Below are positions 1 through 8,230 of a stretch of 64,000 nt of DNA, piece by piece (within the stretch, counting starts at the first letter, position 1; every line of letters begins with the position of its first letter). This DNA is from Anaerolineales bacterium (GTDB taxonomy: Bacteria > Chloroflexota > Anaerolineae > 4572-78 > J111), in contig JABTUK010000004.1 in NCBI GenBank assembly GCA_015075405.1, positions 310,001-374,000 on the forward strand. Direction: 5' to 3'. The position numbers were made by a program, and so were the translations under genes. The notes under the pieces are model-generated. The model did not search any database. It saw nothing but the letters and a program-made list of their open reading frames with translations, and was not told the origin of the DNA.

Positions 1-1
1 A

Positions 2-526
2 GCTGCCGCCACTTTATTCGGGCCAGCATTCTTGCGCGTGTTCTTTTTACGGCTTTTGGATTTGGGCCTGGCCCTGCCAACTTTGGTGGTGGCGATTGCC
101 GTCGTCAGTATCCTGGGGCCGGGTCTCTTCAATGCCATTGTGGCCCTGGCTGTGACCATGTGGGCTGCCCCGGCCCGGCTGGTGCGGGGGCTGCTGCTTG
201 ACGAAATCCAGGCCCAGCATATCTTCGCTGCCAGAGCAATAGGTGTTCCGCCACTACGACTCTTTTTCCAGCATATTCTTACCGGGTTGACCGGGCGGCT
301 GGCGGTGGTTTTTTCGCTTTACTTTGGGCAAATCATTCTGGCTTTATCAGCTTTATCATTTCTGGGGCTTGGCCCGCAGCCGCCCAGCCCCGAATGGGGT
401 GCCATGTTCAACGAGGGCCGCTCGCAATTTTTTATCTCTCCGTTCCTGATGATCTTGCCCGGCGTGGCTATCGTTATGGTCGTAGGAGCCTGTAATTTAT
501 TGGCTGAAGCCCTTGCCCAAATTTGA
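2..526 (+). CDS. ABC transporter permease, DppC/NikC type (5' end outside window)
   Basis: This is the C-terminal 174 residues of an inner-membrane permease of the peptide/nickel ABC family. The reading frame is open to the first bases of the window, so the N-terminus and the first membrane segments lie upstream. The cytoplasmic EAA loop is visible (AARAIGVPPLRLFFQHIL), followed by the family signature ALSFLGLGPQPPSPEWGAM and a last hydrophobic helix. Family members of about 280 residues import oligopeptides, nickel or similar small ligands with a partner permease, two ATPases and a binding protein. The cobalamin gene just downstream suggests a metal or corrinoid substrate, but that is inference only. 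Confidence 0.85.
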   Translation, partial: AAATLFGPAFLRVFFLRLLDLGLALPTLVVAIAVVSILGPGLFNAIVALAVTMWAAPARLVRGLLLDEIQAQHIFAARAIGVPPLRLFFQHILTGLTGRLAVVFSLYFGQIILALSALSFLGLGPQPPSPEWGAMFNEGRSQFFISPFLMILPGVAIVMVVGACNLLAEALAQI

Positions 527-550
527 AAGTTTGTAGGGGATAATTGAACT

Positions 551-1210
551 GTGAACAAAACTATTGCCGTGGCTCGTGATGAAGCCTTCTGCCTGACCTA
601 TGAGGATAAGCTGGATTGGCTGGCTGCTGCCGGGGTTGAGGTGGCCTTTTTTAGCCCGCTGCGTGACCCGGCTTTGCCCAGGGGTATCAGTGCTGTTTTC
701 CTGAGCGGCGGCTGGCCCGAACTTTATCCCCGTTACCTGTCGGCCAATCGCCGTTTGCGCCGGGCGCTGCTGGGCGCTTATCGCCAGGGCTTGCCGATTT
801 ACGCCGAGTGCGGCGGCCTGATGTATTTGACCGAAAGCTTGGTTGACCAGCAGGGCGGCGAACACCCCATGCTCGGTTTGCTGCCGGGGCGCTCGGTAAT
901 GACCCGGCAATTGGCCCTGGGCTACTATCTGGCCCGCGCCGTCGCCAACTCCTGGCTCTTTCCTGCCGGCGAGTTGGTGCGCGGCCACAAATTTCATTTC
1001 TCAATCTGGACCGGCCGCCCGGCCCATCTATCCCCGGCTTACTACTTATTGCCGCCCAGCGGTCGGAGCGAGCCGGTTGTCGAAGGCGTTTGCCAGGAAG
1101 GGTTGTGGGCCTCTTATCTTAGCCCGCAGGTGGTGAGCCGCCCAGACTGGCTTGGCCGTTTGATAGGAGTGAATGTTGACCCGATACATTGCGCCGGAAG
1201 CATTAATTGA
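551..1210 (+). CDS. cbiA: Cobyrinate a,c-diamide synthase, C-terminal glutaminase half only
   Basis: The 219 residues match the class I glutamine amidotransferase half of CbiA/CobB, which supplies ammonia for amidating the a and c side chains of the corrin ring. Visible landmarks are VARDEAFCLTYEDKLDWL at the start, LSGGWPELY, the nucleophile cysteine in YAECGGLMYL, and the catalytic-site segment RGHKFHFS. Full-length CbiA is about 450 residues and begins with a P-loop ATP-binding domain. That half is absent here: a permease stop codon lies only 25 bases upstream of the GTG start. The gene is therefore a split or truncated cbiA. It overlaps the next ORF by 38 bases. Confidence 0.85.
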   Translation: MNKTIAVARDEAFCLTYEDKLDWLAAAGVEVAFFSPLRDPALPRGISAVFLSGGWPELYPRYLSANRRLRRALLGAYRQGLPIYAECGGLMYLTESLVDQQGGEHPMLGLLPGRSVMTRQLALGYYLARAVANSWLFPAGELVRGHKFHFSIWTGRPAHLSPAYYLLPPSGRSEPVVEGVCQEGLWASYLSPQVVSRPDWLGRLIGVNVDPIHCAGSIN

Positions 1211-1583
1211 TGAGCTGAACGAGGTTGTAGAGCGGCACAACAGGATGGTCGCCGACTTTTTGCGCTGTTTGAGCTTATCCGCCCGGCAACTGGCCCTCTG
1301 GCGCAAAAAGGCCGAACAGTTTGACGCGCTGCTGGAGGAGAGCAACCGCCTGCTGGCCCTGGCGCAAAACGCCCAGGCCTGGCGTGATGAAAACGAGCAT
1401 TTGTGGCAGGTTATTGCCGCATTGGACGCCGAACTACGCCATTACGAAACTGTCACGGCTGCGCCTGCCGACTTTGCGGCCCTGTGGCGGCTTTATCAAG
1501 CCCAGGATCAACATGGCCGCTCCGACCCGGCCACTGTTACCTACCCGGTCGAAATGCTTATCTGGCACAGGCAAGGAATTTGA
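1173..1583 (+). CDS. Hypothetical protein, helical/coiled-coil
   Basis: I do not recognise this 136-residue product. It has no signal peptide or membrane segment. It is rich in Leu, Glu, Ala and Arg with heptad-like spacing between about residues 10 and 95, suggesting a long alpha-helical or coiled-coil domain. The ATG at 1173 follows a good ribosome-binding site (GGAGTG is close to it) and the gene overlaps the cbiA fragment by 38 bases, so translation is probably coupled. The ferredoxin gene begins 5 bases after its stop. The tight packing supports a real gene in this small operon, but no function can be assigned. Confidence 0.55.
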   Translation: MLTRYIAPEALIDELNEVVERHNRMVADFLRCLSLSARQLALWRKKAEQFDALLEESNRLLALAQNAQAWRDENEHLWQVIAALDAELRHYETVTAAPADFAALWRLYQAQDQHGRSDPATVTYPVEMLIWHRQGI

Positions 1584-1588
1584 GACTT

Positions 1589-1945
1589 ATGCGTGATAAT
1601 ACGCCTCAAACCACCCCTTATACCCGCCATATCTTTATCTGCACCGGCCGCTATTGCGATCCCACCGGCCAGGCCCGCCAGCTTTACCGCGCCCTAATGG
1701 TCGTGTTGGATGATTTGGGCATTTATAACAACCCTCGCCGGGTCAAACGGGGTGAAACACCCTGCCTGGGCGTGTGCATGGGCGGGCCGCTCGTGGTCGT
1801 TTACCCTGATGGGATTTGGTATCATCACGTAGACGAAGCCCTGCTCAAGCGGATTGTGGACGAACACTTGCGGCAAAATAAACCGGTTGAAGAGAGGATT
1901 TTTTATCGCTTGAATTCAGAAAATCAGGAAAAGGATGGTAAATGA
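1589..1945 (+). CDS. Thioredoxin-like [2Fe-2S] ferredoxin
   Basis: This 118-residue protein resembles the thioredoxin-fold [2Fe-2S] ferredoxins (COG3411-like) often found beside cobalamin genes. It starts with [14 protein letters not shown] and later carries [11 protein letters not shown]. The cysteine in GRYC and the pair in CLGVC are the likely cluster ligands, and the GGP after them is typical of the family. The start at 1589 is chosen because upstream codons in this frame are a shadow of the preceding gene, whereas MRDNTPQ begins just after that gene's stop. The stop overlaps the next start as ATGA. A role as electron donor in corrin or methyl-group chemistry is inferred from context. Confidence 0.75.
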   Translation: MRDNTPQTTPYTRHIFICTGRYCDPTGQARQLYRALMVVLDDLGIYNNPRRVKRGETPCLGVCMGGPLVVVYPDGIWYHHVDEALLKRIVDEHLRQNKPVEERIFYRLNSENQEKDGK

Positions 1946-2658
1946 AACCTGCCGGTACGTTTGATCGGGCAGTTGCGCTGAAAGGCCAGGTGACCGGCCC
2001 CATTACCCTGATATTTCAATTGTTTGCCGGAGAACAATCCCTGATAACCCATCAGGATTTGGCCAATACCCTGGGCCGCTACAGTACGAGCCTGGCCTTG
2101 TGGCAGGCGAACCATCTCCGGCGTAACCAGGGAACGGTGCTCATGTTTGTGGATGAACCGTGTCTGGGGTTCTTGAAGCCCAACCTGGCCCCCGCTACCA
2201 GAGCTTATTTGTTACGGGTGCTGAAAGAACTTCTGGTTGGGCTGCGGGTGGCCGGGGTCGTCACCGGGTTGCATTGTTGCGCCTATCCTTCTCTGGCCAT
2301 ACTGAATGAGGTTCAACCCGATATCTTCTCTTTTGATGCTTTTGAAGGATTGGAGGCTTTCTGCGCCAGTCCTGAAGCTAAACTATTCCTCGAGCACGGC
2401 GGGCAGGTGGCCTTTGGCTTGATCCCAACCTCCCGTAACCTGTCTGCATTTCACCCTGAAATGCAATTTTATCGCTGGACGTTAGCGGCCGAACCCTTAC
2501 CGGACCTGGGTGAGCTGGCCCGGCGCTCGCTGGTGACGGCTACCTGTGGCCTGGGTTTATTGGATGAGCCGGCGGCTCGAACCTCCTTTCAAGCAACCCA
2601 TCACTTATCCCGTTTCTTCAAGCTGGCTGTGCCGGACCTCCTGTATCATCATATCTAA
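1942..2658 (+). CDS. MetE/UROD-like TIM-barrel protein, N-terminus short
   Basis: The 238 residues resemble the uroporphyrinogen decarboxylase / cobalamin-independent methionine synthase superfamily. Recognisable pieces are [11 protein letters not shown] near the start, FVDEPCLGF in the middle, and GLHCC, where a histidine and cysteines occupy the usual zinc/thiol-binding region. Family proteins normally have roughly 100 residues before the KGQVTGPIT strand, and those are missing, so the gene is either a shortened variant or truncated. It starts inside the stop codon of the ferredoxin gene (ATGA), which implies joint translation. It may handle methyl transfer to a thiol, but substrate and activity are unknown. 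Confidence 0.7.
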   Translation: MKPAGTFDRAVALKGQVTGPITLIFQLFAGEQSLITHQDLANTLGRYSTSLALWQANHLRRNQGTVLMFVDEPCLGFLKPNLAPATRAYLLRVLKELLVGLRVAGVVTGLHCCAYPSLAILNEVQPDIFSFDAFEGLEAFCASPEAKLFLEHGGQVAFGLIPTSRNLSAFHPEMQFYRWTLAAEPLPDLGELARRSLVTATCGLGLLDEPAARTSFQATHHLSRFFKLAVPDLLYHHI

Positions 2659-2681
2659 ATGAGGAAAGGAAAAAATCATCT

Positions 2682-3260
2682 ATGTTAACTCATAACCTCG
2701 GCTACCCTCGTATCGGCAGCCAGCGGGAACTCAAAAAAGCCTGTGAACCGGCTGGATATGGAAAACCGCCGTTGCTCGGCTCTGATCCACCGGCCAGCGG
2801 TGCAGCAGCGGCTTGGCGCTGTCCACCCCGATGATTTCAAACGGCGCAGCCCTTTTGCCATCCGCCAGGAAAAACAGCAGGCGGTTTTCAAACTGCCCTT
2901 GTTTCCTACGACCACCATCGGCTCTTTTCCCCAAACTGACCAGGTGCGCCGGCTCCGCCTCCGTCTCAAAAAAGGAGACCTCAGCCCGGAACGTTACGAG
3001 GTCGCCATTCGCCTGGAAATTGAGCAGGCCATTATCCTAACCAGATTGGCCCCGGCGTCTATGACATCCATTCGCCGCGCATCCCCACCGAAGCGGAAAT
3101 GATCGGCCTGTTGCGTAGAGCTATGGCTGTGCTGCCGGCCCGCAATCTGTGGGTTAACCCCGACTGCGGCCTGAAAACCCGCCAATGGCTTGAGACCCAG
3201 GCCGCCCTGGCTCAGATGGTCGCCGCGGCCAAAGCGCTGCGGACAGAGGAGGCGCGGTGA
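2682..3260 (+). pseudogene. metE: Degenerate metE (cobalamin-independent methionine synthase)
   Basis: Three pieces of MetE survive in different reading frames. The extreme N-terminus MLTHNLGYPRIGSQRELKKA lies in the frame of 2682. A central piece containing LPLFPTTTIGSFPQT lies in the frame of 2743. From about 3049 the C-terminal piece continues with [18 protein letters not shown] and [12 protein letters not shown], whose cysteine is a zinc ligand, and runs to the TGA at 3258. Intact MetE is about 750 residues; fewer than 200 codons remain, so at least two large internal deletions and frameshifts have occurred. Loss of the B12-independent enzyme fits an organism that makes its own cobalamin and presumably uses MetH. 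Confidence 0.88.
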
Positions 3261-3335
3261 GAGGGTGAGGAAACGCCAAATGCATTAGAAAGAAAGCTCT
3301 ATATGGATTTCAAGGACGTCAATTACCCGGCTTAT

Positions 3336-3448
3336 AGCCCGACGGAAGCATCGGGCTGAGAGGGCAAAGGACGTTAAAACGCCCTACAATAGCGGATTTT
3401 AGCTCAAATGGGCTTCGCTCTTTGAGCGCGACGGCTTCAGTCTCGCGC
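3336..3448. ncRNA. Candidate structured RNA: four consecutive hairpins
   Basis: Four stem-loops follow each other almost without gaps: a perfect 7-bp stem at 3336-3342/3351-3357, a 5-bp stem at 3361-3365/3381-3385, a perfect 7-bp stem at 3402-3408/3421-3427, and a 6-bp stem at 3426-3431/3443-3448 that shares two bases with the third. Loops contain GGAAGCA and GGCTTCA, which are partly complementary and could kiss. No convincing ORF occupies 3261-3627. The arrangement recalls transposon-associated RNAs such as HEARO/omega RNA, but I cannot confirm membership and no IscB or TnpB gene is present. The transcribed strand is unknown. Confidence 0.3.
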
Positions 3449-3627
3449 CTATATGGTAGCTCCTTGAAACGCATCATAAGCCTAAAAGAAAGTGTAAAAA
3501 AGCGCGATGAGGCAGCTAAGTACAGCTTTGCATTAGTTCGCAGCGAATTTTTCTTCAAGTTTGGTGACCGTGTAAGACCACTGAATAGTGCCTAAACAAT
3601 GAGATTCTTGCACACAAAACAAGAATA

Positions 3628-5160
3628 TTAAGTCTGAACTTGGACATTACTCGCCAAGCCAGGGATAACCACTATCTCCCGGAGTTTCAGGGCCATACTG
3701 ACGACCTGGCGGCCAAAGTCGGTCAGATAATATTTGTAGCGCTGGCCGACCTTCTTGATCAAATGGTGTGCCCGCAGCCGGGCTAGCAGGCGGGTGATCT
3801 GAGCCGAGTTTTTGTCGGGGAGCAAGGGCTGGAGGGCTTTGTTGGTGAACCCAGTGATGAAAAACTCACCGCGCAACAGGGTGCGAAACAATGAGGCATC
3901 CTCTTCAGCGAAGAGATTAAAACCCTTGTAGCGGTGCTCGTTTTCGGTCTGAGTTTCAGCCAACTGGTGCAGCTGGGCGACTCCAACTTCGGGGGTTTCG
4001 ATGGCCGAGATGAACTTGAGATAACGCTGGTTGGCGGCCTGCAATAGTTCTTGTAAAGCGGGCAGGCTGTAGATGCTTTTCTTCAGCGGGGCCCATTTCC
4101 GACTAGTCGAACCATCGCGATGGTGGACTTGGCGGTACTGTCGAAAAAAGGAAACATCGGCCACACTGGTTTCGATGCGCAGGATGAGGTTGAACTTGTC
4201 GTACATTTTGATCGCGACCGGTCCCATCTGGTGTTTAATCCGCCGACCCAACCAGCGGTGGTTATAACGGCTGCCGGCCTCGCCCTGGTAGTTGCCGTGC
4301 AACTTGCGACCCAAAAAGGTGGCAATATCGGCGGGTTGGACCGCCTGAATAAGGGCAGCCAACAGCAGTGGGAAAAAGGCTTGTAGGGTTTGGGTTGACT
4401 TGAAAATTAAGTCGGTGGCGTACTCGGCTTGCAGAATGCTCCAGTGGTACTGAAGGCCAAGTTTAGTCACAACCGGGCAGTAGGCTTGGGCCAACTGATC
4501 CAACTTGGCCTGGAAATTTTCCAGATTGAACTGAGCCGCTAACTGGTTGGCCCGCTCGGAATCGGCAATGTGTACAAAAGCGTTGTCGCGCTGTTCAAAG
4601 GCAATCTTGTGCTGCGCCAATTGGCTGGCTAACCAGTTATGACCGTTGAAATAGAACTGGAGCCCGAAAGGACACCAAGTCGGGACCCGCAGGTAACATA
4701 AACCCAGTTCTTCATCGATGAAATAGAAATAGTAATGCAAACATTTACCCGAACTGCTTTTCACATAGGTCTTGCCCTTCGTCTTATCGTGCCAGGGCCG
4801 GTAGGCCGGACAGCGCTCCATCGCGGCGAAAATATGGACCAACCCCGGCTGCGGCCCCCGCTTCCTCAAGATGGCCTGGATGCGGTCTTCTTTGCGAAAT
4901 GCCTGGCTCTTGCGGATGAACTCAATCTCGACCTGGTTCTCCACCGCGATGGCCTCCGCTCGCTGTCGAATTTCATCCCGCAGCGAGACGGCAAACTGAC
5001 CATAGTTAAAAATGCGAAGGTTATGATTGTACAAATATTTCGTCATCCCTTGAGCATAACACAGCGGCTGCAGATTGCCCCTGATAATCACCCGGTCATA
5101 GCAGTTCAATACACCGACCATCTCAGCCGCATATTTTTCGGAAAGCAGGGGTGTGCCCAT
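3628..5160 (-). CDS. Conserved protein of a multicopy, mobile-like family; C-terminal winged helix
   Basis: The 510-residue product belongs to an uncharacterised family that I recall as recurring in several bacterial genomes, often labelled hypothetical or MarR-like. Visible blocks include GVLNCYDRVIIRGNLQPL near the N-terminus, VPTWCPFGLQFYFNGHNWLA near the middle, a charged Lys/Arg-rich core around KMYDKFNLILRIET, and a C-terminal winged-helix-like segment (ITRLLARLRAHHLIKKV, then a TDFGRQV wing). No DDE or HUH motif is evident. It lies beside an IS630 fragment, amid broken genes, with a hairpin cluster 3' of it, so I infer a mobile-element cargo or an unrecognised recombinase. No terminal inverted repeats were found. 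Confidence 0.6.
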   Translation of the reverse strand: MGTPLLSEKYAAEMVGVLNCYDRVIIRGNLQPLCYAQGMTKYLYNHNLRIFNYGQFAVSLRDEIRQRAEAIAVENQVEIEFIRKSQAFRKEDRIQAILRKRGPQPGLVHIFAAMERCPAYRPWHDKTKGKTYVKSSSGKCLHYYFYFIDEELGLCYLRVPTWCPFGLQFYFNGHNWLASQLAQHKIAFEQRDNAFVHIADSERANQLAAQFNLENFQAKLDQLAQAYCPVVTKLGLQYHWSILQAEYATDLIFKSTQTLQAFFPLLLAALIQAVQPADIATFLGRKLHGNYQGEAGSRYNHRWLGRRIKHQMGPVAIKMYDKFNLILRIETSVADVSFFRQYRQVHHRDGSTSRKWAPLKKSIYSLPALQELLQAANQRYLKFISAIETPEVGVAQLHQLAETQTENEHRYKGFNLFAEEDASLFRTLLRGEFFITGFTNKALQPLLPDKNSAQITRLLARLRAHHLIKKVGQRYKYYLTDFGRQVVSMALKLREIVVIPGLASNVQVQT

Positions 5161-5267
5161 CGCTCAACTCCTTATCTCAGTTCAGGGTTGAGCCAATATA
5201 CACCCTTGTGTCTGTTATTCAAAACCTATTTGGTTCCGGCTTGTCCGGGTTAGGTTTAGCCGAGAGA

Positions 5268-5453
5268 TTATGATGAGCACATTTCCGCTGCGACCCGGTT
5301 ATCGCTCCAGTCAGGATGGTCAGCACAGGTTACAATTATCCTGGCTCGTTGCACTTCCGCCGCGGGGCTTTTGCGGGCGGCCACCACTTCCTTCAAGAAT
5401 TTGCGCTGCTTTTCATCTACCTCGACTTGATAGGTTTTTTTTCGTCCGGCCAT
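5268..5453 (-). pseudogene. IS630-family transposase fragment (N-terminal HTH only)
   Basis: The 61 residues starting MAGRKKTYQVEVDEKQRKFL match the N-terminal helix-turn-helix region of IS630-type transposases (RKSPAAEVQRARIIVTCAD, then NRVAAEMCSS). The reading frame then meets a stop in unrelated sequence, and the whole DDE catalytic domain is missing. The break point lies about 110 bases upstream of the 510-residue ORF, so that element, or a deletion linked to it, probably cut the IS. The other end of the IS, toward 5540, abuts the remnant at 5551. Confidence 0.7.
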
Positions 5454-5550
5454 TGAGGTTCTCCTTGATCGCTTTATTTCTCAAGGATACCTCTTTTTTA
5501 TCCATTATGTCAATTCGTTATGATTTTATGCAAAGCTGTACTTAGCCAAT

Positions 5551-5740
5551 GCGGATTTTGTGGTACCGCCGGACGAGCTTAACTTTTGTGAAGACTGTGG
5601 GATCACCTGCACCGGAAATATCTGGTATTTTAGCCTATCTCAACCGGCTTTCCTCCTTATTGTTTGTCTTAACCCTGATTGAGGATCAGCAGGAGGACAT
5701 AAAAGTGCCCACATACAGTAAAGATGTCTCATCAATATAA
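5551..5740 (+). pseudogene. Possible remnant of a PduO-type cobalamin adenosyltransferase
   Basis: A short stretch encodes ILAYLNRLSSLLFVLTLIED, which closely resembles the conserved C-terminal helix of PduO-type ATP:cob(I)alamin adenosyltransferases. A different frame just upstream gives ADFVVPPDEL, loosely like the preceding family block. The two parts are joined by a frameshift near 5620, and the central arginine-rich active-site helix is absent. The 5' side is cut off by the IS630 fragment. Its presence among other B12 genes fits, but only one block is convincing, so this is a tentative call. Confidence 0.4.
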
Positions 5741-5824
5741 ATTTGACAGCTCTACTGGCCAGACTAAACTGATGAGCATCTGGAACCAAGGCCCTAAGAA
5801 ATCTACCCAAAACAGGAGCCGATA

Positions 5825-6424
5825 ATGTCCCACCATGACCGCCTGCTTGAATTTTATCAGACTGGCCCCGTGCCCTGGGATCTACCCGACCCGCCGCCGG
5901 AAGTGCTGGCTTTTGTGCCGACCCTGCCCGTTGGCCGGGCGCTTGACCTGGGCTGCGGCCTGGGCCGGGCCGCGTTATATATGGCCCGCCTGGGCTGGCA
6001 GGTAGATGGGGTTGATTTTATCGCCCAGGCGTTGAGCGAAGCTACCCACCGGGCTACTCAGGCCGGACTGGCCAATAAAATCCACTTTCATCTCGGTCCA
6101 GTCACCCGGCTTGATTTCTTGATTGGTCCTTATGATTTTGCGCTGGATGTCGGCTGTGCCCATAGCTTTGAGTTGGATGAACTGCGGGCCTATCACCGTG
6201 AACTGCTGCGACTGCTCAAACCGGGCGCTCCTTACCTCCTCTTTGCTCATCTGAACAAAGATGAAGCTGAACAGGACCCGGAGGCGCGGTGCTGGCTGGA
6301 TGAGGCCGACCTATATCAGGTTTTTGCCGAGGGCTTTACCTTGGAAAGGGTTGAGTATGGCCAGACCCAGGTGGGCGACCAGGCCCCCTGGCGCTCGGCT
6401 TGGTTCTGGTTCAGGCGAGCCTGA
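5825..6424 (+). CDS. Class I SAM-dependent methyltransferase, TehB/thiopurine-type
   Basis: The 199-residue protein has the Rossmann SAM-binding motif LDLGCGLGRAALYMARLGW near residue 40 and the acidic strand end VDGVDF after it. WDLPDPPPEV near the N-terminus and DVGCAHSFELDEL in the middle resemble TehB and thiopurine methyltransferase relatives that methylate oxyanions or small thiols. No membrane segment is present. The ATG follows GGAGCCGATA, a usable ribosome-binding site. The natural substrate cannot be told from sequence. The gene stands alone between the adenosyltransferase-like remnant and an insertion sequence. Confidence 0.8.
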   Translation: MSHHDRLLEFYQTGPVPWDLPDPPPEVLAFVPTLPVGRALDLGCGLGRAALYMARLGWQVDGVDFIAQALSEATHRATQAGLANKIHFHLGPVTRLDFLIGPYDFALDVGCAHSFELDELRAYHRELLRLLKPGAPYLLFAHLNKDEAEQDPEARCWLDEADLYQVFAEGFTLERVEYGQTQVGDQAPWRSAWFWFRRA

Positions 6425-6425
6425 C

Positions 6426-6453
6426 TTGCCTTTCTGCTTTGACGTTATATAAT
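6426..6453 (+). promoter_or_regulatory. Putative promoter cut off from the B12 riboswitch by an IS
   Basis: TTGCCT at 6426-6431 and a perfect TATAAT at 6448-6453 are separated by 16 bases. The predicted start site falls near 6460, exactly where the IS4-family element begins. Removing the element would place this promoter directly before the riboswitch leader at 7645. An alternative reading (TTGACG at 6439 with TATTTT beyond the element) would be split in its spacer. Both readings put the insertion in the core promoter region. Confidence 0.5.
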
Positions 6454-6459
6454 ACGTTC

Positions 6460-7518
6460 CTATGTACAGGACAAAAATTTCAAAGAGAACAGGAAATCAT
6501 CCATTTTGAGTTGAATGTCAAAAACGATGGAGCGCAAGTGGTCTAATCCGTAGCGAAATAAGCTTTTGGCCAAACGTCCATGCTTTTTGAGTTTGAGTGG
6601 CTCCTGTTGATGTAACCACTCACCGACCTTAAACGCCCAGACGGTGGCTAAAGCCAGGAGAGCCAGGAGTTTGTTAATGCTTTCGCCCTCAGTCAAATGG
6701 GTTTCTTCGAGGCGAAAGCCTCTGGATTTGAGAATGCCAAACAGGGTTTCGATGTTCCACCTGCGAGCATAATCGTCCAGAGCCCGCTCTGGGGTTTGGT
6801 TGGTCACAATGAGCAGGTATTCATCCTCAAGTCGGAGCCCAATCAAGTATAACGGCTGCCCCAAAACGAAGCGTTTGCGGGACAAGACCAACTGTTCGCC
6901 GACCGTCAGATGTTGAAATATAGCCATCACCGGGATTTGACCCTGTTTACCGGCAACTTGGAAGTTCTGGCGGATGCGGATACGGAATAAAAGCTGCTTT
7001 TGACGGAGATACTTGAACCACTTCTGACCGACAAACTCCCGGTCAGCCACCAAACAAGCGATACATCTCTGGCCAAAGGTGGCGATGAACTTCTCCAGCA
7101 AGGCGATCCGTTCGGCAGTGTTGGAGTTACCTTTCTTATCCAAAAAGTGCCAGTAGATCGGGAAGGCAACGCCGTTATAGACAATGACCAACACCAGCAA
7201 GTTGAGGGAATATTGACCAAACTGCCAATTCGTCCGATCCAGGCTCAAGGTATACCCGTCGGCCGGCCTGGGCAACAGAGACACCATCAGTTTGGCCATA
7301 ACATCGTAGTCCAGTTCAAACCCGGCAAAAAAGCGTTGCAAGCGACGATAATTTGAGCTGACTTTCGCCTTGGGATTGAGGGCGGTGGCAATTTCAGTTA
7401 AATTAACCGTTTTGACTTTCAGTAAGGCGATCAGAAACATCGCCAAGAAACTCAGCCGAGCCCCGTGCCACGATAAATGACCGCTGAGTACACTTTTGAG
7501 TTGTAGGATATGAAACAC
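6460..7518 (-). CDS. IS4-family DDE transposase
   Basis: The 352-residue product has the RNase H-like DDE triad arrangement of IS4 transposases: D in TLSLDRTNWQFG, D in LVADREFVG, and E in YARRWNIETLFGILKSRGF, which is the YREK-like region of the family. The N-terminal third is a helical DNA-binding region. The TAG stop codon lies in the last three bases of the element, inside the left inverted repeat, so coding sequence and transposon end overlap. The reading frame is intact and the element may be active. Confidence 0.93.
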   Translation of the reverse strand: MFHILQLKSVLSGHLSWHGARLSFLAMFLIALLKVKTVNLTEIATALNPKAKVSSNYRRLQRFFAGFELDYDVMAKLMVSLLPRPADGYTLSLDRTNWQFGQYSLNLLVLVIVYNGVAFPIYWHFLDKKGNSNTAERIALLEKFIATFGQRCIACLVADREFVGQKWFKYLRQKQLLFRIRIRQNFQVAGKQGQIPVMAIFQHLTVGEQLVLSRKRFVLGQPLYLIGLRLEDEYLLIVTNQTPERALDDYARRWNIETLFGILKSRGFRLEETHLTEGESINKLLALLALATVWAFKVGEWLHQQEPLKLKKHGRLAKSLFRYGLDHLRSIVFDIQLKMDDFLFSLKFLSCT

Positions 7519-7614
7519 GGATTATTCTCCTCTTGATCGATTTCAAATCCTACATCTTACTGGTTTTGCTCCTTGATCCAAATTCAGTGCCTGAATCTTT
7601 TGTCGCGTACAAAG
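6460..7614 (-). mobile_element. IS4-family insertion sequence, complete, with 9-bp target duplication
   Basis: The ends are imperfect 22-bp inverted repeats: CTATGTACAGGACAAAAA at 6460 matches the complement of the right tip ending at 7614 in about 17 of 22 positions. The 9-bp sequence AATACGTTC occurs directly outside both ends (6451-6459 and 7615-7623), a clear target-site duplication of a size usual for IS4-group elements. The element is 1155 bp with one transposase gene on the minus strand. Near-perfect duplication suggests a recent insertion. Confidence 0.93.
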
Positions 7615-7644
7615 AATACGTTCATTATTTTAAGAGACTCAACT

Positions 7645-7858
<214 letters not shown>

Positions 7859-7918
7859 AAAAGCATGGCTTACCGTCAAGTATCTCCCCATTTATCTCTC
7901 CATTCTAGTTTTGAAGCT

Positions 7919-7952
7919 ACCCGACCCAAGGGTTATTTCAGGTCGGGTTTTT
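7919..7952 (+). terminator. Intrinsic terminator of the B12 riboswitch
   Basis: ACCCGACC at 7919-7926 pairs perfectly with GGTCGGGT at 7941-7948 around a 14-base loop, and a run of T follows. It lies about 60 bases after the riboswitch and ahead of cbiM, consistent with transcriptional attenuation. Confidence 0.8.
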
Positions 7953-8101
7953 CATTTTCTGTTGACCCTGCTTCTGTGCTCCTCCCGTTGGGCCGCGCTG
8001 TATGGGCGTAAGGAGGCTGAGGCCATGATCTGATAACACCAATTTAGTAGGCGATAGCGACAGGTATTTGATGGAAATATCTTTTATCGGTCATCTATTC
8101 T

Positions 8102-8191
8102 CAGTAGATCCAATTTTTGAGGAGTGAGACACGCCTACGTGCCGAACGGAGCCGCACGTGGGCGTGCTGGCTCCTCAAACTGGATCTACAG
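8102..8191. repeat. GATCC-ended palindrome, copy A
   Basis: The element opens CAGTAGATCCAATTTTTGAG and closes with the complementary CTCAAACTGGATCTACAG. The core contains ACGCCTACGTGC and GCACGTGGGCGTGC as a second inverted pair. It lies in the cbiM leader. Two related copies are at 12039 and 15820. Confidence 0.85.
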
Positions 8192-8230
8192 ATTCTCAAT
8201 CTCCAATTCATGAGAACCAAAGAGGTTATG

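Noticed and set aside
3319-3558. 79-codon open frame on the minus strand
   Set aside because: It covers the four-hairpin region and shows no domain or ribosome-binding site.
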